A stretch of DNA of 64,000 bases from Saprospiraceae bacterium (lineage in GTDB: Bacteria; Bacteroidota; Bacteroidia; Chitinophagales; Saprospiraceae). Of the stretch, positions 7,784 to 17,093 are shown piece after piece. The notes below the pieces were generated by a model that searched no databases, was not told the DNA's origin, and saw nothing but the letters and a program-made list of their open reading frames with translations. Each line of letters starts with the position of its first letter. Within the stretch, counting starts at the first letter, position 1. The stretch lies in assembly GCA_016714895.1 (NCBI GenBank), contig JADKBV010000011.1, positions 1,054,001 to 1,118,000 on the forward strand, in the 5' to 3' direction. The translations under genes and the position numbers were made by a program.

Positions 7784-9691
7784 ATGTATTACGTTAGGGA
7801 TATTTCTGTTAAGTTTGGTGAAAGAATTCTTTTGGATTCCATCAGTTTTATGATTTCTCCGAAGGAAAGAATCGGTCTCATCGGCAGAAACGGTGCAGGA
7901 AAGTCAACTTTACTCAAAATTATGGCCGGACAGCTCTCTCCTGATGAAGGAAAACTGGAGTTTCCAAGTAAAACGACAGTCGGTTATCTGAAACAGGAGT
8001 TTGAATTGAACGAACAAAATACAGTCATAGAAGAGACGATGACCTGTTTTACCGAAGCTTTGGCTCTTCAGGAAGAATATGATCTCATCCATCAAAAAAT
8101 GTCTGAAACAGAGGATTACCATTCCAAAACCTATATGGATCTGGTAAATAAACTGTCGGAGGTTTCCGGACAATTGGAACATTATAATTTATCCTCTCTT
8201 CAGGTTGATACAACCAAAATATTAAAAGGTCTCGGTTTTCAGGAACAAGAGTTCAACCGAAAGGTATCAGAACTCTCAGGTGGATGGAAAATGCGTATAG
8301 AATTGGCAAAGTTGTTACTCCGGACTCCGGACTTGCTGATGCTCGACGAACCAACCAACCACCTTGATATTGAGTCTATTATCTGGTTAGAAAACTATCT
8401 GCAAACCTATAGTGGTACTGTCATTTTGATTTCCCACGACATTCAGTTTCTGGACAATGTGTGCAACCGCATCGTTGAAATTGAAGTCGGAGATATCATT
8501 GATATGAAACTGACGTATAAAAAGTATCTCATTGAAAAAGAAAGATATCAGACAGTTCAACAGGCTGCTTTTGAAAATCAACAAAAAGAAATAGCGCAAA
8601 AAGAAAAAACCATTGCCCGTTTTATGGCAAAAGCCACCAAGACCAAAATGGCTCAGAGTATGCAAAAACAACTGGAAAAAATCGATAGGATAGAAGTTCC
8701 TCTCGAGATAAACCGGTCGATGCGCATCAGGTTTTCAGAAGTGCCACGATCAGGAAGAGATGTCGTTCGTACAGAAAAAATTTCAAAAAGTTTTGGAGAA
8801 AAACATGTTTTAACAGATGTTGATTGCGTCATTGAAAGAGGAGATCGTGTCGCTTTTGTAGGTCAGAACGGACAGGGTAAAACTACTTTGGCAAAAATAT
8901 TATGTGGAATTTTGCCATATGATAAAGGTAAAGTTATCAATGGTAGCAATGTTTTTTTGTCTTATTATGCACAAAATCAATCAGAATTGCTCGATGTAAA
9001 AAAGACTGTTTTGGAAATCATGGAGGACAAAACTCCTGAAGAAACCCGTTCAAAAATACGTTCGGTTTTAGGTTCTTTTTTATTTTCCGGAGACGAAGTT
9101 GACAAAAAAGTTTCTGTATTGTCGGGAGGAGAAAGAGCCAGATTGGCCATGGCTTCCCTGATGATGAAACCATGTAATTTTCTGGTGTTGGACGAACCGA
9201 CCAATCATTTGGACATTCATTCTAAAGAAATTTTGAAAAATGCCCTGCTTGACTACACAGGAACTTTGTTGCTGATTTCTCACGACAGAGATTTTTTGGC
9301 AGGGCTGACGGACAAAATGTACGAATGTAAAGACGGCAGTGTCGTCGAATATTTGGGAGATATCAATTACTTTCTCGAGAAAAAAACTTTTTCCAATATG
9401 AGAGAGATTGAAACTTCCAAAACAACAACATCAAAATCAGAATCCAGCATACCTGAAAAGTCTGCACTGGACGCTGAAGAATACCGAAAAGCCAAAAAAC
9501 AGGTTCAACAAATCGAAAGAACGATTGAAAAGCTGGAGGAAGAGATTAAAGTTATGGAAGAAGCTATGGCTCAGTCAGAATTTTATAATCAACCGGATCA
9601 TCAAAAAATATTGGATAAGTATACCGTCAAACAAAACGAACTACTTCAAAAAATGGAAGAATGGGACAGATTGTTGGTCCAATTGTCCTGA
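7784..9691 (+). CDS. ABC-F family ATPase (ribosome-associated type)
   Basis: Two ABC domains are fused in one 635-aa chain without membrane segments, the ABC-F layout. Each has Walker A (GRNGAGKST; GQNGQGKTT), a signature (LSGGWKMRIELAK; LSGGERARLAMA) and Walker B with D-loop (MLDEPTNHLDIES; VLDEPTNHLDIHS). The linker between domains is charged and helical (residues about 240-310), and the C-terminal 80 residues form a coiled coil, like Uup/YheS-type members. Such proteins usually act on the ribosome's E site or on stalled ribosomes. It is the last gene of the operon starting near 5304. I cannot place it in a resistance subgroup. Confidence 0.93.
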   Translation: MYYVRDISVKFGERILLDSISFMISPKERIGLIGRNGAGKSTLLKIMAGQLSPDEGKLEFPSKTTVGYLKQEFELNEQNTVIEETMTCFTEALALQEEYDLIHQKMSETEDYHSKTYMDLVNKLSEVSGQLEHYNLSSLQVDTTKILKGLGFQEQEFNRKVSELSGGWKMRIELAKLLLRTPDLLMLDEPTNHLDIESIIWLENYLQTYSGTVILISHDIQFLDNVCNRIVEIEVGDIIDMKLTYKKYLIEKERYQTVQQAAFENQQKEIAQKEKTIARFMAKATKTKMAQSMQKQLEKIDRIEVPLEINRSMRIRFSEVPRSGRDVVRTEKISKSFGEKHVLTDVDCVIERGDRVAFVGQNGQGKTTLAKILCGILPYDKGKVINGSNVFLSYYAQNQSELLDVKKTVLEIMEDKTPEETRSKIRSVLGSFLFSGDEVDKKVSVLSGGERARLAMASLMMKPCNFLVLDEPTNHLDIHSKEILKNALLDYTGTLLLISHDRDFLAGLTDKMYECKDGSVVEYLGDINYFLEKKTFSNMREIETSKTTTSKSESSIPEKSALDAEEYRKAKKQVQQIERTIEKLEEEIKVMEEAMAQSEFYNQPDHQKILDKYTVKQNELLQKMEEWDRLLVQLS

Positions 9692-9737
9692 TTGAAGATT
9701 ACATTTTTTTAGCTTATTTATTCCCGAAAGGAATTTT

Positions 9738-11144
9738 TTAGAATCCAATTAAGGTGCTGGTATTAAATGTTTTGAAACCTATAACTCTGTCGTAGATATC
9801 TCCAAATCCTCTGAAATAGGCTATACATTGATATTCATTTTCTGTTTCATTCCAACTTCCTTCCAGTTTTTGGTAATCAATGGAACCGTCACTTTTTAGG
9901 ACACCGTAATAATAATTATAGTATCCTTGTTTTAATAAAACATTTGCAGTGAGATATTGACCCGTTTCTGAAGTCGTCATCCTGTATTCTTCTCTCGGCT
10001 CCCAATCATTCATACTTCCTAAAATAAATACTTCATCATCAGATTCGAGGTCCTCCGGCATTTCGAGTGTAAAAATAATATTAAGATAGTCGGCATTTAT
10101 ATTTTTTTCATCCAATGCATATTCCAATTGTCCTGATCTGGCATAGTTGAGGATTGAATCTCTTTCCGCAGCAATCAATTCACCGCCGGAACCGGAGCCT
10201 GTTCTTGTTGTAGTTATAGTTTGTGCCAAATTGAGCCCGTCCAGATTATTGATAAAAAACTTTCCGTTAAAATCAAAAGTCAACATATAAGTCAGGTTTT
10301 GCCTTGAAAAGGTATGCGTAAGTAATACATCCGTACCATCTTTTTTTCGTTCGATTCTTTGGACCCCTCTTCTGATAAACTGAATACCCCTGGTATCAAA
10401 CTCTCGGTATTCGGAAAGTCCTTTATAGCTGAATGACCCTGAAGTTGTAAATTTTGCGGTACTTCTGGAAAGGAAATTAGGCTTTCGGGCAATATAAGAA
10501 TCCCAGTTTTCATTTTGTAATGTCACCAGTGTCAGCTCAGTTTGCGGGTCACGGTAAACCAACTTTTCCAGATTAACATCAAACTGAAACTCCTGATTAA
10601 ACCGTACATTGGCCGTGTTGCCTACCAATGAATTTTTAGGCATTATTTCTGTTGCTGATTCCGTGACGATAAATCTTCTAGTAAGTACCGGATAATCGAT
10701 GGACTCTTCATAAACGATCAAAAGATAATTGCCTGACACATTAAATTTTGTGTCCCTGTTGGGGAATTCCTGCCAATAGTGGATAAATTGTTTTTTGGTT
10801 CTTACGGAATATTCGTAATTTCTAATCCTTTCGTCATTAAAACCATTGATGTAGTCAAATTCTTTCAGATCAGAAGGTGTCCAATCCAGATTACAATGAA
10901 CGATTCTGTAATAAAAATTTCGCTCTTCATTCAATAAATCATCAAATTTAAGGATCAATCTATCTTTTCCCTTTAATCTTATAACCGGAAAATTTGTCGG
11001 AAGATTATTTACATCAAAAGTGATGGATTTAATATGCTCATCATAAACGGAATTTGTAAATCGGTAAGAATAATTCTGACCGGTTGACGGAATCACGTTA
11101 CAAATTATAATAACGAGGGATATGATTTTTCTAAAAGCCTTCAT
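9738..11144 (-). CDS. Type IX secretion system plug protein (DUF5103)
   Basis: The 468-aa secreted protein has a signal peptide ending near residue 22 (PSTGQ) and the DUF5103 pattern: an N-terminal beta domain (IRLKGKDRLILKFDDL, RNFYYRIVHCNLDW), then a C-terminal segment with MNDWEPREEYRMT and YYNYYYGVLKSDG. Structural work on Flavobacterium johnsoniae showed that a protein of this family closes the SprA translocon pore of the T9SS. Its presence fits the gld genes at 0-2 kb and the T9SS-type tail on the CotH protein. It is a single gene, convergent with the ABC-F gene. Confidence 0.88.
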   Translation of the reverse strand: MKAFRKIISLVIIICNVIPSTGQNYSYRFTNSVYDEHIKSITFDVNNLPTNFPVIRLKGKDRLILKFDDLLNEERNFYYRIVHCNLDWTPSDLKEFDYINGFNDERIRNYEYSVRTKKQFIHYWQEFPNRDTKFNVSGNYLLIVYEESIDYPVLTRRFIVTESATEIMPKNSLVGNTANVRFNQEFQFDVNLEKLVYRDPQTELTLVTLQNENWDSYIARKPNFLSRSTAKFTTSGSFSYKGLSEYREFDTRGIQFIRRGVQRIERKKDGTDVLLTHTFSRQNLTYMLTFDFNGKFFINNLDGLNLAQTITTTRTGSGSGGELIAAERDSILNYARSGQLEYALDEKNINADYLNIIFTLEMPEDLESDDEVFILGSMNDWEPREEYRMTTSETGQYLTANVLLKQGYYNYYYGVLKSDGSIDYQKLEGSWNETENEYQCIAYFRGFGDIYDRVIGFKTFNTSTLIGF

Positions 11145-11268
11145 TGTCGAAAATTACTGTTGATGTTTTGTTCTGTTACAAACGCATAAAATTACATAAA
11201 AATGTTAAAATACACCTAAAAATTGGAATTTCTTCGAGATAACAAGGTCCTTGGTCATAAAAAAAATC

Positions 11269-11276
11269 TAATTTTG
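11269..11276 (+). promoter_or_regulatory. Possible -7 box upstream of the hydroxylase gene
   Basis: TAATTTTG fits TAnnTTTG. It would give a leader of over 100 nt before the ATG at 11394. The -33 box is unclear, so this is a weak call. Confidence 0.3.
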
Positions 11277-11393
11277 TAGGAGGAAGTCATATGTTATAGC
11301 TTCTATATATATAAGTCATAAAACCTGATAATATGTCAGAATTTTGATGGATAAGTATGCGTAAATATAATTATTCTTATACACCCTGATAAT

Positions 11394-12239
11394 ATGGAAA
11401 CAATAACCCAATATTTTGAGACGATTCCGAGCCTGCACCGGACACTGATTTTGGTTGGAGGACTTACCTTTTTTTGGTTATTGGAAAGTGCTGTACCTCT
11501 TTTCAGATTTTCGTACCGCAAATGGAAACATGCTTCATTAAATTTATTTTTTACCCTGACAACTATTGTAGTGAATTTTGTTTTAGCCTTTTTATTGGTT
11601 AAAGCTTCAGATTGGACAGTTGTTAATCAATTCGGATTGTTATATTGGTTATCGTTGGATGGATGGCTTTTTTTAGTTTTTGGTGTATTACTTATGGATC
11701 TCATCGGCGCGTATTTTATACACTGGCTGGAACATAAAGTCAAATGGATGTGGCAATTTCATATCATTCACCATTCTGATAAAGAACTGGATACCACTTC
11801 AGCCAACAGGCACCACCCGGGAGAAAGTGTTTTCAGGCTTGTTTTTACGATTTTAGCTGTTGTGTTGATAGGCGCTCCCATCTGGATGATATTTTTATAC
11901 CAAACCATGTCTGTGGTGCTTACCCAATTTAATCATGCCAATGTTAAAATTGTTTCATGGCTGGATGATGGTCTGAAACTTATATTTGTGACTCCCAATA
12001 TGCATAGGGTTCACCATCATTACCGCCAACCTTATACCGATTGTAATTATGGAAATATTTTTTCATTTTGGGACAGAATCTTCGGTACATACAGAACAGC
12101 ACCCAACGAAAAACTGATTTACGGTGTCGACACGATGATGGATTCAGATCAAACTGATAATATCATGGAATTATTGAAAAAACCGTTTACCAAATACATT
12201 CCGGCTGTGGAATATCCTGAAGAAGAAAAACTTGGTTAA
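11394..12239 (+). CDS. Sterol desaturase / fatty acid hydroxylase family membrane protein
   Basis: The 281-aa integral membrane protein has several hydrophobic segments in its first 110 residues and the eight-His di-iron pattern of the family: HWLEHKVKWMW, HIIHHSD, RHHP and HRVHHH. Members use a di-iron centre and O2 to hydroxylate or desaturate lipids, carotenoids or alkylglycerols. The substrate here is unknown; many Bacteroidota carry similar genes without a defined substrate. It stands alone between the divergent plug gene and the convergent heptose epimerase gene. Confidence 0.88.
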   Translation: METITQYFETIPSLHRTLILVGGLTFFWLLESAVPLFRFSYRKWKHASLNLFFTLTTIVVNFVLAFLLVKASDWTVVNQFGLLYWLSLDGWLFLVFGVLLMDLIGAYFIHWLEHKVKWMWQFHIIHHSDKELDTTSANRHHPGESVFRLVFTILAVVLIGAPIWMIFLYQTMSVVLTQFNHANVKIVSWLDDGLKLIFVTPNMHRVHHHYRQPYTDCNYGNIFSFWDRIFGTYRTAPNEKLIYGVDTMMDSDQTDNIMELLKKPFTKYIPAVEYPEEEKLG

Positions 12240-12280
12240 ACAAGTTGGGACAATAAATATATCGGTTAAATTTTAGCGAT

Positions 12281-13258
12281 TTAATAGTACTTTTTAGGCA
12301 TTAAAAAACCTTGAACGTAATCTTTGATACCTTCTTCGAGTGTATAAAAAGGTTTGTCATAACCGGCTTCTTTTGAAAGTTTTGACATATCCGCTTCCGT
12401 AAAATATTGATAGGATTCTCTGATATCTTCCGGCATATCGATAAATTCGAGGTTGGCTTTCAGGCCCATAGCGGTGAATGTGTTTGTGGCAAGATCTTCA
12501 AAAGTCCTCGCAAGACCTGTTCCAAGATTGTATATTCCTGAAGGACTAGAATTGAAATTTTGAACGAAGTGACCAAGTATAGACAATACGTCCATCACAT
12601 AAATAAAATCTCGTTTTTGTTGTCCGTCGGCATATCCTTCTTTGTGAGACCTGAACAGTTTCATTTTTCCGGTAGACCGTATCTGATGGTAGGTGTGAAA
12701 AATGACGGAAGCCATCCGGGCTTTGTGATATTCGTTGGGCCCGTAGACATTAAAAAACTTAAATCCTGCCCAATGTTTTGGCATATTTTTTTGTTGCAGG
12801 ACCCAAAGATCAAAGTCATTTTTAGATCGTGCATAAGCGTTTAATGGTTGTAGTTTGGGTATGACCGCATGATCATCTGAAAATCCAAGATTTCCGTCCC
12901 CGTAGGTTGCTGCAGAACTGGCATACAAAAGTGGTATGTCGCGCTGGGCACAAACCGTAAAAATTCTTTTTGAATAATCGAGATTTAAGATATCAAAAAC
13001 CTCAGTATCAGTAGATGTCGTATCTGTCCTTGCGCCCAAATGAATGACCAGATCAATATGTTGAGTTGTCGATTCAAACCAGTTTAGAAAAATATCTCTG
13101 TGGACAAACTCACGAACAGCTTTATCTTCAAAGTTTTTGTCTTTATAAATTTTGTAAAAATCATCTACAACGACCACATCTCTGTGAAAACCATGTTCAT
13201 TGAGCCAGGTCAGCATACATGAACCGATAAAACCTGAAACACCTGTTAAAATTACCAT
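12281..13258 (-). CDS. hldD: ADP-L-glycero-D-manno-heptose 6-epimerase (RfaD/HldD-type)
   Basis: A short-chain-type NAD(P)-binding protein of 325 aa: Rossmann motif TGVSGFIGS at residues 5-13, the SS-T triad region ASSAATYGD, and the catalytic YxxxK (Tyr142-Lys146, YARSK). KFFNVYGPNEYHKARMASV is typical of HldD, which interconverts ADP-heptose epimers for LPS core or S-layer sugars. The distinction from other NAD-dependent epimerases rests on this segment. folB lies 11 bp upstream on the same strand. Confidence 0.85.
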   Translation of the reverse strand: MVILTGVSGFIGSCMLTWLNEHGFHRDVVVVDDFYKIYKDKNFEDKAVREFVHRDIFLNWFESTTQHIDLVIHLGARTDTTSTDTEVFDILNLDYSKRIFTVCAQRDIPLLYASSAATYGDGNLGFSDDHAVIPKLQPLNAYARSKNDFDLWVLQQKNMPKHWAGFKFFNVYGPNEYHKARMASVIFHTYHQIRSTGKMKLFRSHKEGYADGQQKRDFIYVMDVLSILGHFVQNFNSSPSGIYNLGTGLARTFEDLATNTFTAMGLKANLEFIDMPEDIRESYQYFTEADMSKLSKEAGYDKPFYTLEEGIKDYVQGFLMPKKYY

Positions 13259-13269
13259 GTCAATAAATT

Positions 13270-13620
13270 TTATAATGTCATTTCAACAAATGACGATTCC
13301 ACCTTGCCACCTAATTGCGGCGCTTGTTTGTTGATTCTGATATAAGCGTTTCGGATTTCAGGAAATTCTGTTTTTAATCTGCAAAGAATATCAGAAGCGA
13401 CCGTTTCCAGCAAAACCCTGGGATCGTCCATTTCTTCCTTACATATCCTGAAAATATCTTCGTAATTCACAGTATTTGCCAGAATCTGATCTTTTTTATT
13501 GGAAAATCCGATTTCTACCCAGGCCGTAACCAAAAAAACATGTCCGGATTTCCTTTCTTCGGGATAATAACCGTGAAAGGAAAAAAATTCAGCATTTTCT
13601 ATGCCCACTTTGGCATTCAT
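13270..13620 (-). CDS. folB: Dihydroneopterin aldolase
   Basis: FolB cleaves dihydroneopterin to hydroxymethyl-dihydropterin in folate synthesis. The ATG at 13620 gives MNAKVGIENAEFFSFHGYYPEE, the usual family start (written from positions 13620 down), and about 116 aa. An upstream in-frame ATG at 13710 adds 30 atypical residues. The conserved Glu and Tyr region, VNYEDIF, LLETVASDI, and the C-terminal IRINKQAPQLGG with its catalytic-type Lys are visible. It is paired with hldD on the minus strand, away from folE. Confidence 0.9.
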   Translation of the reverse strand: MNAKVGIENAEFFSFHGYYPEERKSGHVFLVTAWVEIGFSNKKDQILANTVNYEDIFRICKEEMDDPRVLLETVASDILCRLKTEFPEIRNAYIRINKQAPQLGGKVESSFVEMTL

Positions 13621-13834
13621 AAGGTGGAGATTGATTGAATGGTCAAAAGTACACATTTTACCCGAAAATATTTTAAAATCCCGGCAACTAATATTTTGTA
13701 ATTTTTTCAAAATAAGGGATGGATACCTTTAAAATTTGTTGACTTTTTATGCACAAAATCAACAGGTAAGCCAATTCAGGACATTCGGACTATAAAATGT
13801 TGTTTTGTGTATGGTATATTTATTTTTCTTCGCT

Positions 13835-13862
13835 TTTGTTTCACCTTCAATTACTATCTTTG
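13835..13862 (+). promoter_or_regulatory. Probable promoter of the glutaryl-CoA dehydrogenase operon
   Basis: A TTTG at 13835-13838 (-33) and TATCTTTG at 13855-13862 (-7, TAnnTTTG) are 16 bp apart. The -7 box lies 26 bp before the ATG at 13889. Confidence 0.5.
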
Positions 13863-13888
13863 TGGCCTGAAACAAAAAACAACATTTT

Positions 13889-15094
13889 ATGAGCTCAGAT
13901 CACATCAAAAAGTCTTCCAAAACAGATTTGTACGAACATCACGACTATTATGGTATAGATGAATTGTTGTCCGAAGACCACCTTCTGGCAAGACAGGCGG
14001 TCCGCGAATGGATCAAACAGGAAGTCAGTCCCATCATCGAAGAATACGCGCAAAGATCTGAGTGTCCGACCCACTTATTTAAAGGATTGGCAGAAATCGG
14101 CGCTTTTGGCCCGAGCCTTCCGGCTGAATACGGAGGCGGTGGTATGGACGAAATCGCTTACGGTATCATCATGCAGGAATTGGAAAGATGTGATTCCGGG
14201 ATTCGTTCAATGGCTTCCGTTCAGGGTTCTCTGGTAATGTACCCGATATATAAATATGGTAATGAAGAACAAAGACGTAAATACCTTCCGAAATTAGGAA
14301 GTGGTGAGTTTATCGGATGTTTTGGTCTTACCGAACCTGACCATGGTTCCAATCCAAGTGGAATGGTAACCAACATCAAAGATGACGGTGATGCTTACAT
14401 TCTCAATGGTGCCAAGATGTGGATCACCAACAGTCCGGTAGCGGATGTGGCTGTCGTTTGGGCCAAAGATGAAAATGGCAAAATCAAAGGTCTGATTGTC
14501 GAAAAAGGTATGAAAGGATTTACAGCTCCTGAAATCCATGGAAAATGGAGTTTGCGGGCATCTGTCACCGGTGAGTTGGTTTTTGAAGATGTCAGGGTAC
14601 CGAAAGCCAATCTTCTTCCCAATGTTGAAGGGCTGAAAGGTCCTTTGGGTTGTCTCAGCAAAGCGAGATACGGTATAGCCTGGGGTGCTATCGGAGCCGC
14701 TTTGGATTGTTATGACTCTTCACTGAGATATAGCAAAGAAAGACATCAGTTTGGTAAAGCATTAGGTCAGTTTCAGCTTACGCAAAAAAAGCTTGCAGAA
14801 ATGATAACCGAAATCACCAAAGCTCAGTTGCTGGCATGGAGACTGGGCACCCTGGCCAATAAAGGTCAGGCCACACCGGGACAAATTAGTATGGCCAAAA
14901 GAAACAATGTCCAGATGGCTCTCGAAATAGCCCGCGAAGCACGTCAGATTCATGGAGGAATGGGCATCACCGGCGAATATTCCATCATGCGTCATATGAT
15001 GAACCTTGAAAGTGTCATCACATACGAAGGTACCCACGACATTCATTTGCTGATCACCGGAATGGACGTGACAGGATACAATGCTTTTTCCTAA
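13889..15094 (+). CDS. gcdH: Glutaryl-CoA dehydrogenase (acyl-CoA dehydrogenase family)
   Basis: A 401-aa flavoprotein that would oxidise and decarboxylate glutaryl-CoA to crotonyl-CoA in lysine and tryptophan breakdown. It matches the GCDH subgroup closely: RELERxDSGxRS-type LERCDSGIRSMASVQ, CFGLTEPDHGSNPS, WITNSPVADVAVVWA, FSLRAS-like WSLRAS, GCLSKARYGIAWG, and the catalytic Glu in VITYEGTHDIH near the C-terminus. These distinguish it from short-chain acyl-CoA dehydrogenases. A small membrane protein and an AhpD-like protein follow at short spacing. Confidence 0.9.
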   Translation: MSSDHIKKSSKTDLYEHHDYYGIDELLSEDHLLARQAVREWIKQEVSPIIEEYAQRSECPTHLFKGLAEIGAFGPSLPAEYGGGGMDEIAYGIIMQELERCDSGIRSMASVQGSLVMYPIYKYGNEEQRRKYLPKLGSGEFIGCFGLTEPDHGSNPSGMVTNIKDDGDAYILNGAKMWITNSPVADVAVVWAKDENGKIKGLIVEKGMKGFTAPEIHGKWSLRASVTGELVFEDVRVPKANLLPNVEGLKGPLGCLSKARYGIAWGAIGAALDCYDSSLRYSKERHQFGKALGQFQLTQKKLAEMITEITKAQLLAWRLGTLANKGQATPGQISMAKRNNVQMALEIAREARQIHGGMGITGEYSIMRHMMNLESVITYEGTHDIHLLITGMDVTGYNAFS

Positions 15095-15104
15095 ATAAAA
15101 CCCA

Positions 15105-15569
15105 ATGACCAAAGAATGGAATTTTGAGTGGCAAAGCTACTTGTTTGTGGCAGGAGTTATTGCCCTTTTTTTATTGCCTATATACAATGTAGCAGATCAT
15201 AAATATAGGTTTTATACAGAAAACATCGTTTCCATTGCCGTTTTTTTGAGTTTTTCAAAATATATTTTCCTTTTGAAATTTTCGCCTTTCGCCAGAAAGA
15301 AATGGCTGAAATTTGCCGTTGTCTTTTTATGTATACCGTTGATGATGTATCTGATTGATGCATTGTACGAGTTTCAGAAGTTTCTGGATGAAGAAGGGAT
15401 TGCAAGCGTTTTGGTTCATACTTCGGATATGTCCAACTACAATTTCGGAAAATTCATGCGATATCAGTATATGTTTTTTAATACCGGGGCGATCGTGGTG
15501 ACTTTTTTAATGCCGATACGCCTTATCATTTCTTTTTGGCGCACCTACAACACTCCAGATAAAGTATAA
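15105..15569 (+). CDS. Small membrane protein of unknown function
   Basis: The 154-aa protein has four hydrophobic segments (about residues 10-26, 38-52, 64-84 and 123-142) and a Glu/Asp-containing loop (FQKFLDEEGIASV). I recognise no family. It sits 10 bp after gcdH and 7 bp before the AhpD-like gene, so it is probably in the same transcript. Confidence 0.65.
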   Translation: MTKEWNFEWQSYLFVAGVIALFLLPIYNVADHKYRFYTENIVSIAVFLSFSKYIFLLKFSPFARKKWLKFAVVFLCIPLMMYLIDALYEFQKFLDEEGIASVLVHTSDMSNYNFGKFMRYQYMFFNTGAIVVTFLMPIRLIISFWRTYNTPDKV

Positions 15570-15576
15570 TAAAGTT

Positions 15577-15930
15577 ATGTCACAAATCAAAGAATTTAAC
15601 GATTACCGAAGCCGGATGAATGACGTCATTTTGTCAAAAGATAACATGGTGTTAAAACGTTTTTTCAGCCTGGACAACCAAACCTACAAAGACGGTGCAT
15701 TGTCTGAAAAAACCAAAGAACTTTTGGGATTGGTAGCTTCTATGGTCCTGCGATGTGATGATTGTATCAAATATCATTTGGGCACCTGTTTTGATTTGGG
15801 CGTCACTACTGAAGAAGTTTATGAAGTCTTTTCAGTGGCCAATCTTGTGGGTGGATCAATCTGTATTCCACACACCAGAAGAGCTGCTGAGTACTGGGAA
15901 GAACTGTTGAAAGAAGGCTCTGAAGGATAA
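15577..15930 (+). CDS. Carboxymuconolactone decarboxylase / AhpD-like protein
   Basis: The 117-aa protein carries the AhpD core: an upstream Glu (TKELLGL region), then CDDCIKYHLGTC with the CxxC-xxx-H pattern near residues 65-72. AhpD-type proteins are small alkylhydroperoxidases that use the CxxC pair for thiol redox relay. SVANLVGGSICIPHTRRA is typical of the Bacteroidota members. It is the third gene of the gcdH transcript; the substrate is unknown. Confidence 0.85.
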   Translation: MSQIKEFNDYRSRMNDVILSKDNMVLKRFFSLDNQTYKDGALSEKTKELLGLVASMVLRCDDCIKYHLGTCFDLGVTTEEVYEVFSVANLVGGSICIPHTRRAAEYWEELLKEGSEG

Positions 15931-16055
15931 TTTGTTTTGAAATGAGACCCAAGAGATTAGTATTTTAGATGAGCTAAAATTCAACTTTTTCATTTTCACT
16001 CATTTTCTACCAACACTTATTTCAAAACAAACGTCTTGGAGATAAAACATATAAA

Positions 16056-16421
16056 ATGAAAATGAAATGGTTTATTCTAAGCGGACTTTTGTTGGGTTTG
16101 ATTTCCTGTTCCAAAAACGAAGATCGCATTTTACTCAGGGTCAGGAATGTAAGTTCAGAGGATTTTAAAAATGTCCGCCTCTACGATCAATCTATGGGAG
16201 ACATAGATGCCGGACAAACCACCTTTTATAAAGAATTTGAAACTGCCTACCCCATTGCGTACGTTGAAGCCGAAATCAAAGGTGTAAAAACCTATATTGT
16301 TCCGATTGATTATGTAGGAGAAATACCTTTAGAAAATGGGAAATATACGTTTGAAATAGGGATCAACCCTTTGGCTCAAAGTATTTACGATCAGCTGACC
16401 TTAAAGTTGGTAGAGGATTAG
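16056..16421 (+). CDS. Small lipoprotein of unknown function
   Basis: The 121-aa protein has a lipoprotein signal with Cys18 in LLGLISCSKNED. The mature part is a short beta-rich domain (RILLRVRNVSSEDFKNVRLY, then paired YPIAYVEAEIKG strands), which suggests an immunoglobulin- or transthyretin-like fold; that is inference. I recognise no named family. It is separated by 125 bp from the AhpD-like gene and convergent with the methyltransferase gene. Confidence 0.65.
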   Translation: MKMKWFILSGLLLGLISCSKNEDRILLRVRNVSSEDFKNVRLYDQSMGDIDAGQTTFYKEFETAYPIAYVEAEIKGVKTYIVPIDYVGEIPLENGKYTFEIGINPLAQSIYDQLTLKLVED

Positions 16422-16491
16422 TTGCAGTAAGTCGGTTTTTTAGTTTACCCTAAATCCTGAGATAACCCGGGATGTTTCTTTTTCAAAAATT

Positions 16492-17045
16492 CTAACCTTT
16501 TTGTGCCCGGTATACGATGGCAGGAGGAATATTCCATAACACAAATTCGTATCTCATCTTCGGAAAGATTTTTTGATAAATTTTAAGGTTACCGGAGAAT
16601 ATTGATATTGTATATAGGTTCCATGTTCTTTGAGATTATCATGGATGGTCTGAATCATCAGAATAATTTCACTTTCTTTAAACAAAGTGAGGGGAAGACT
16701 GGAAACAATAATATCGGGTTTCGGAAGATTGTATCTGTGAATAATGTCGGCAATATCAAAGGCAGAATCGTTTAACATGATGAGTCTGTGGTCACCCGAA
16801 AATTTTTCTTTGCTGTGGTTAAAAAAAGTTTCATTTATTTCAAGAGAAATTAAAGTGAGATCCTTTCTGCCGTGTTTTAATATTTCCTCTGTTATAACAC
16901 CGTCTCCTGTTCCTAATTCCAGAATAAAATGGGTGTGTTCCCAATCTATTTTTTTCAGACATGTCCGCACAAGATGTTTTGAACTGGGTGCTACAGTACC
17001 ACTTGTTTTGAAATTTTTTAAAGCCTCAACCAGGAAAAAGTTCAT
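16492..17045 (-). CDS. Phospholipid N-methyltransferase-like SAM enzyme (PmtA type), single frameshift
   Basis: A class I SAM-dependent methyltransferase. The N-terminus FLVEALKNFKTSGTVAPSSKHL is PmtA-like (quoted in part as FKTSGTVAPSS), motif I is ILELGTGDGVIT, and the post-motif is VSSLPL. PmtA-type enzymes methylate phosphatidylethanolamine; related Bacteroidota proteins are often uncharacterised. The first frame stops at 16554 after KSFRR (163 aa). Adding one base to the T-run at 16569-16574 (A6 in the coding strand) continues it through YEFVLWNIPPAIVYRAQKG to a TAG at 16492. That gives 184 aa with the family's NIPPA-V-Y ending. So the gene is either mis-sequenced or recently frameshifted. 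Confidence 0.78.
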
Positions 17046-17093
17046 AACAAGAATTGGTGTTTATGTATAAGTTGTAAAAGTATTGAAATGTTT

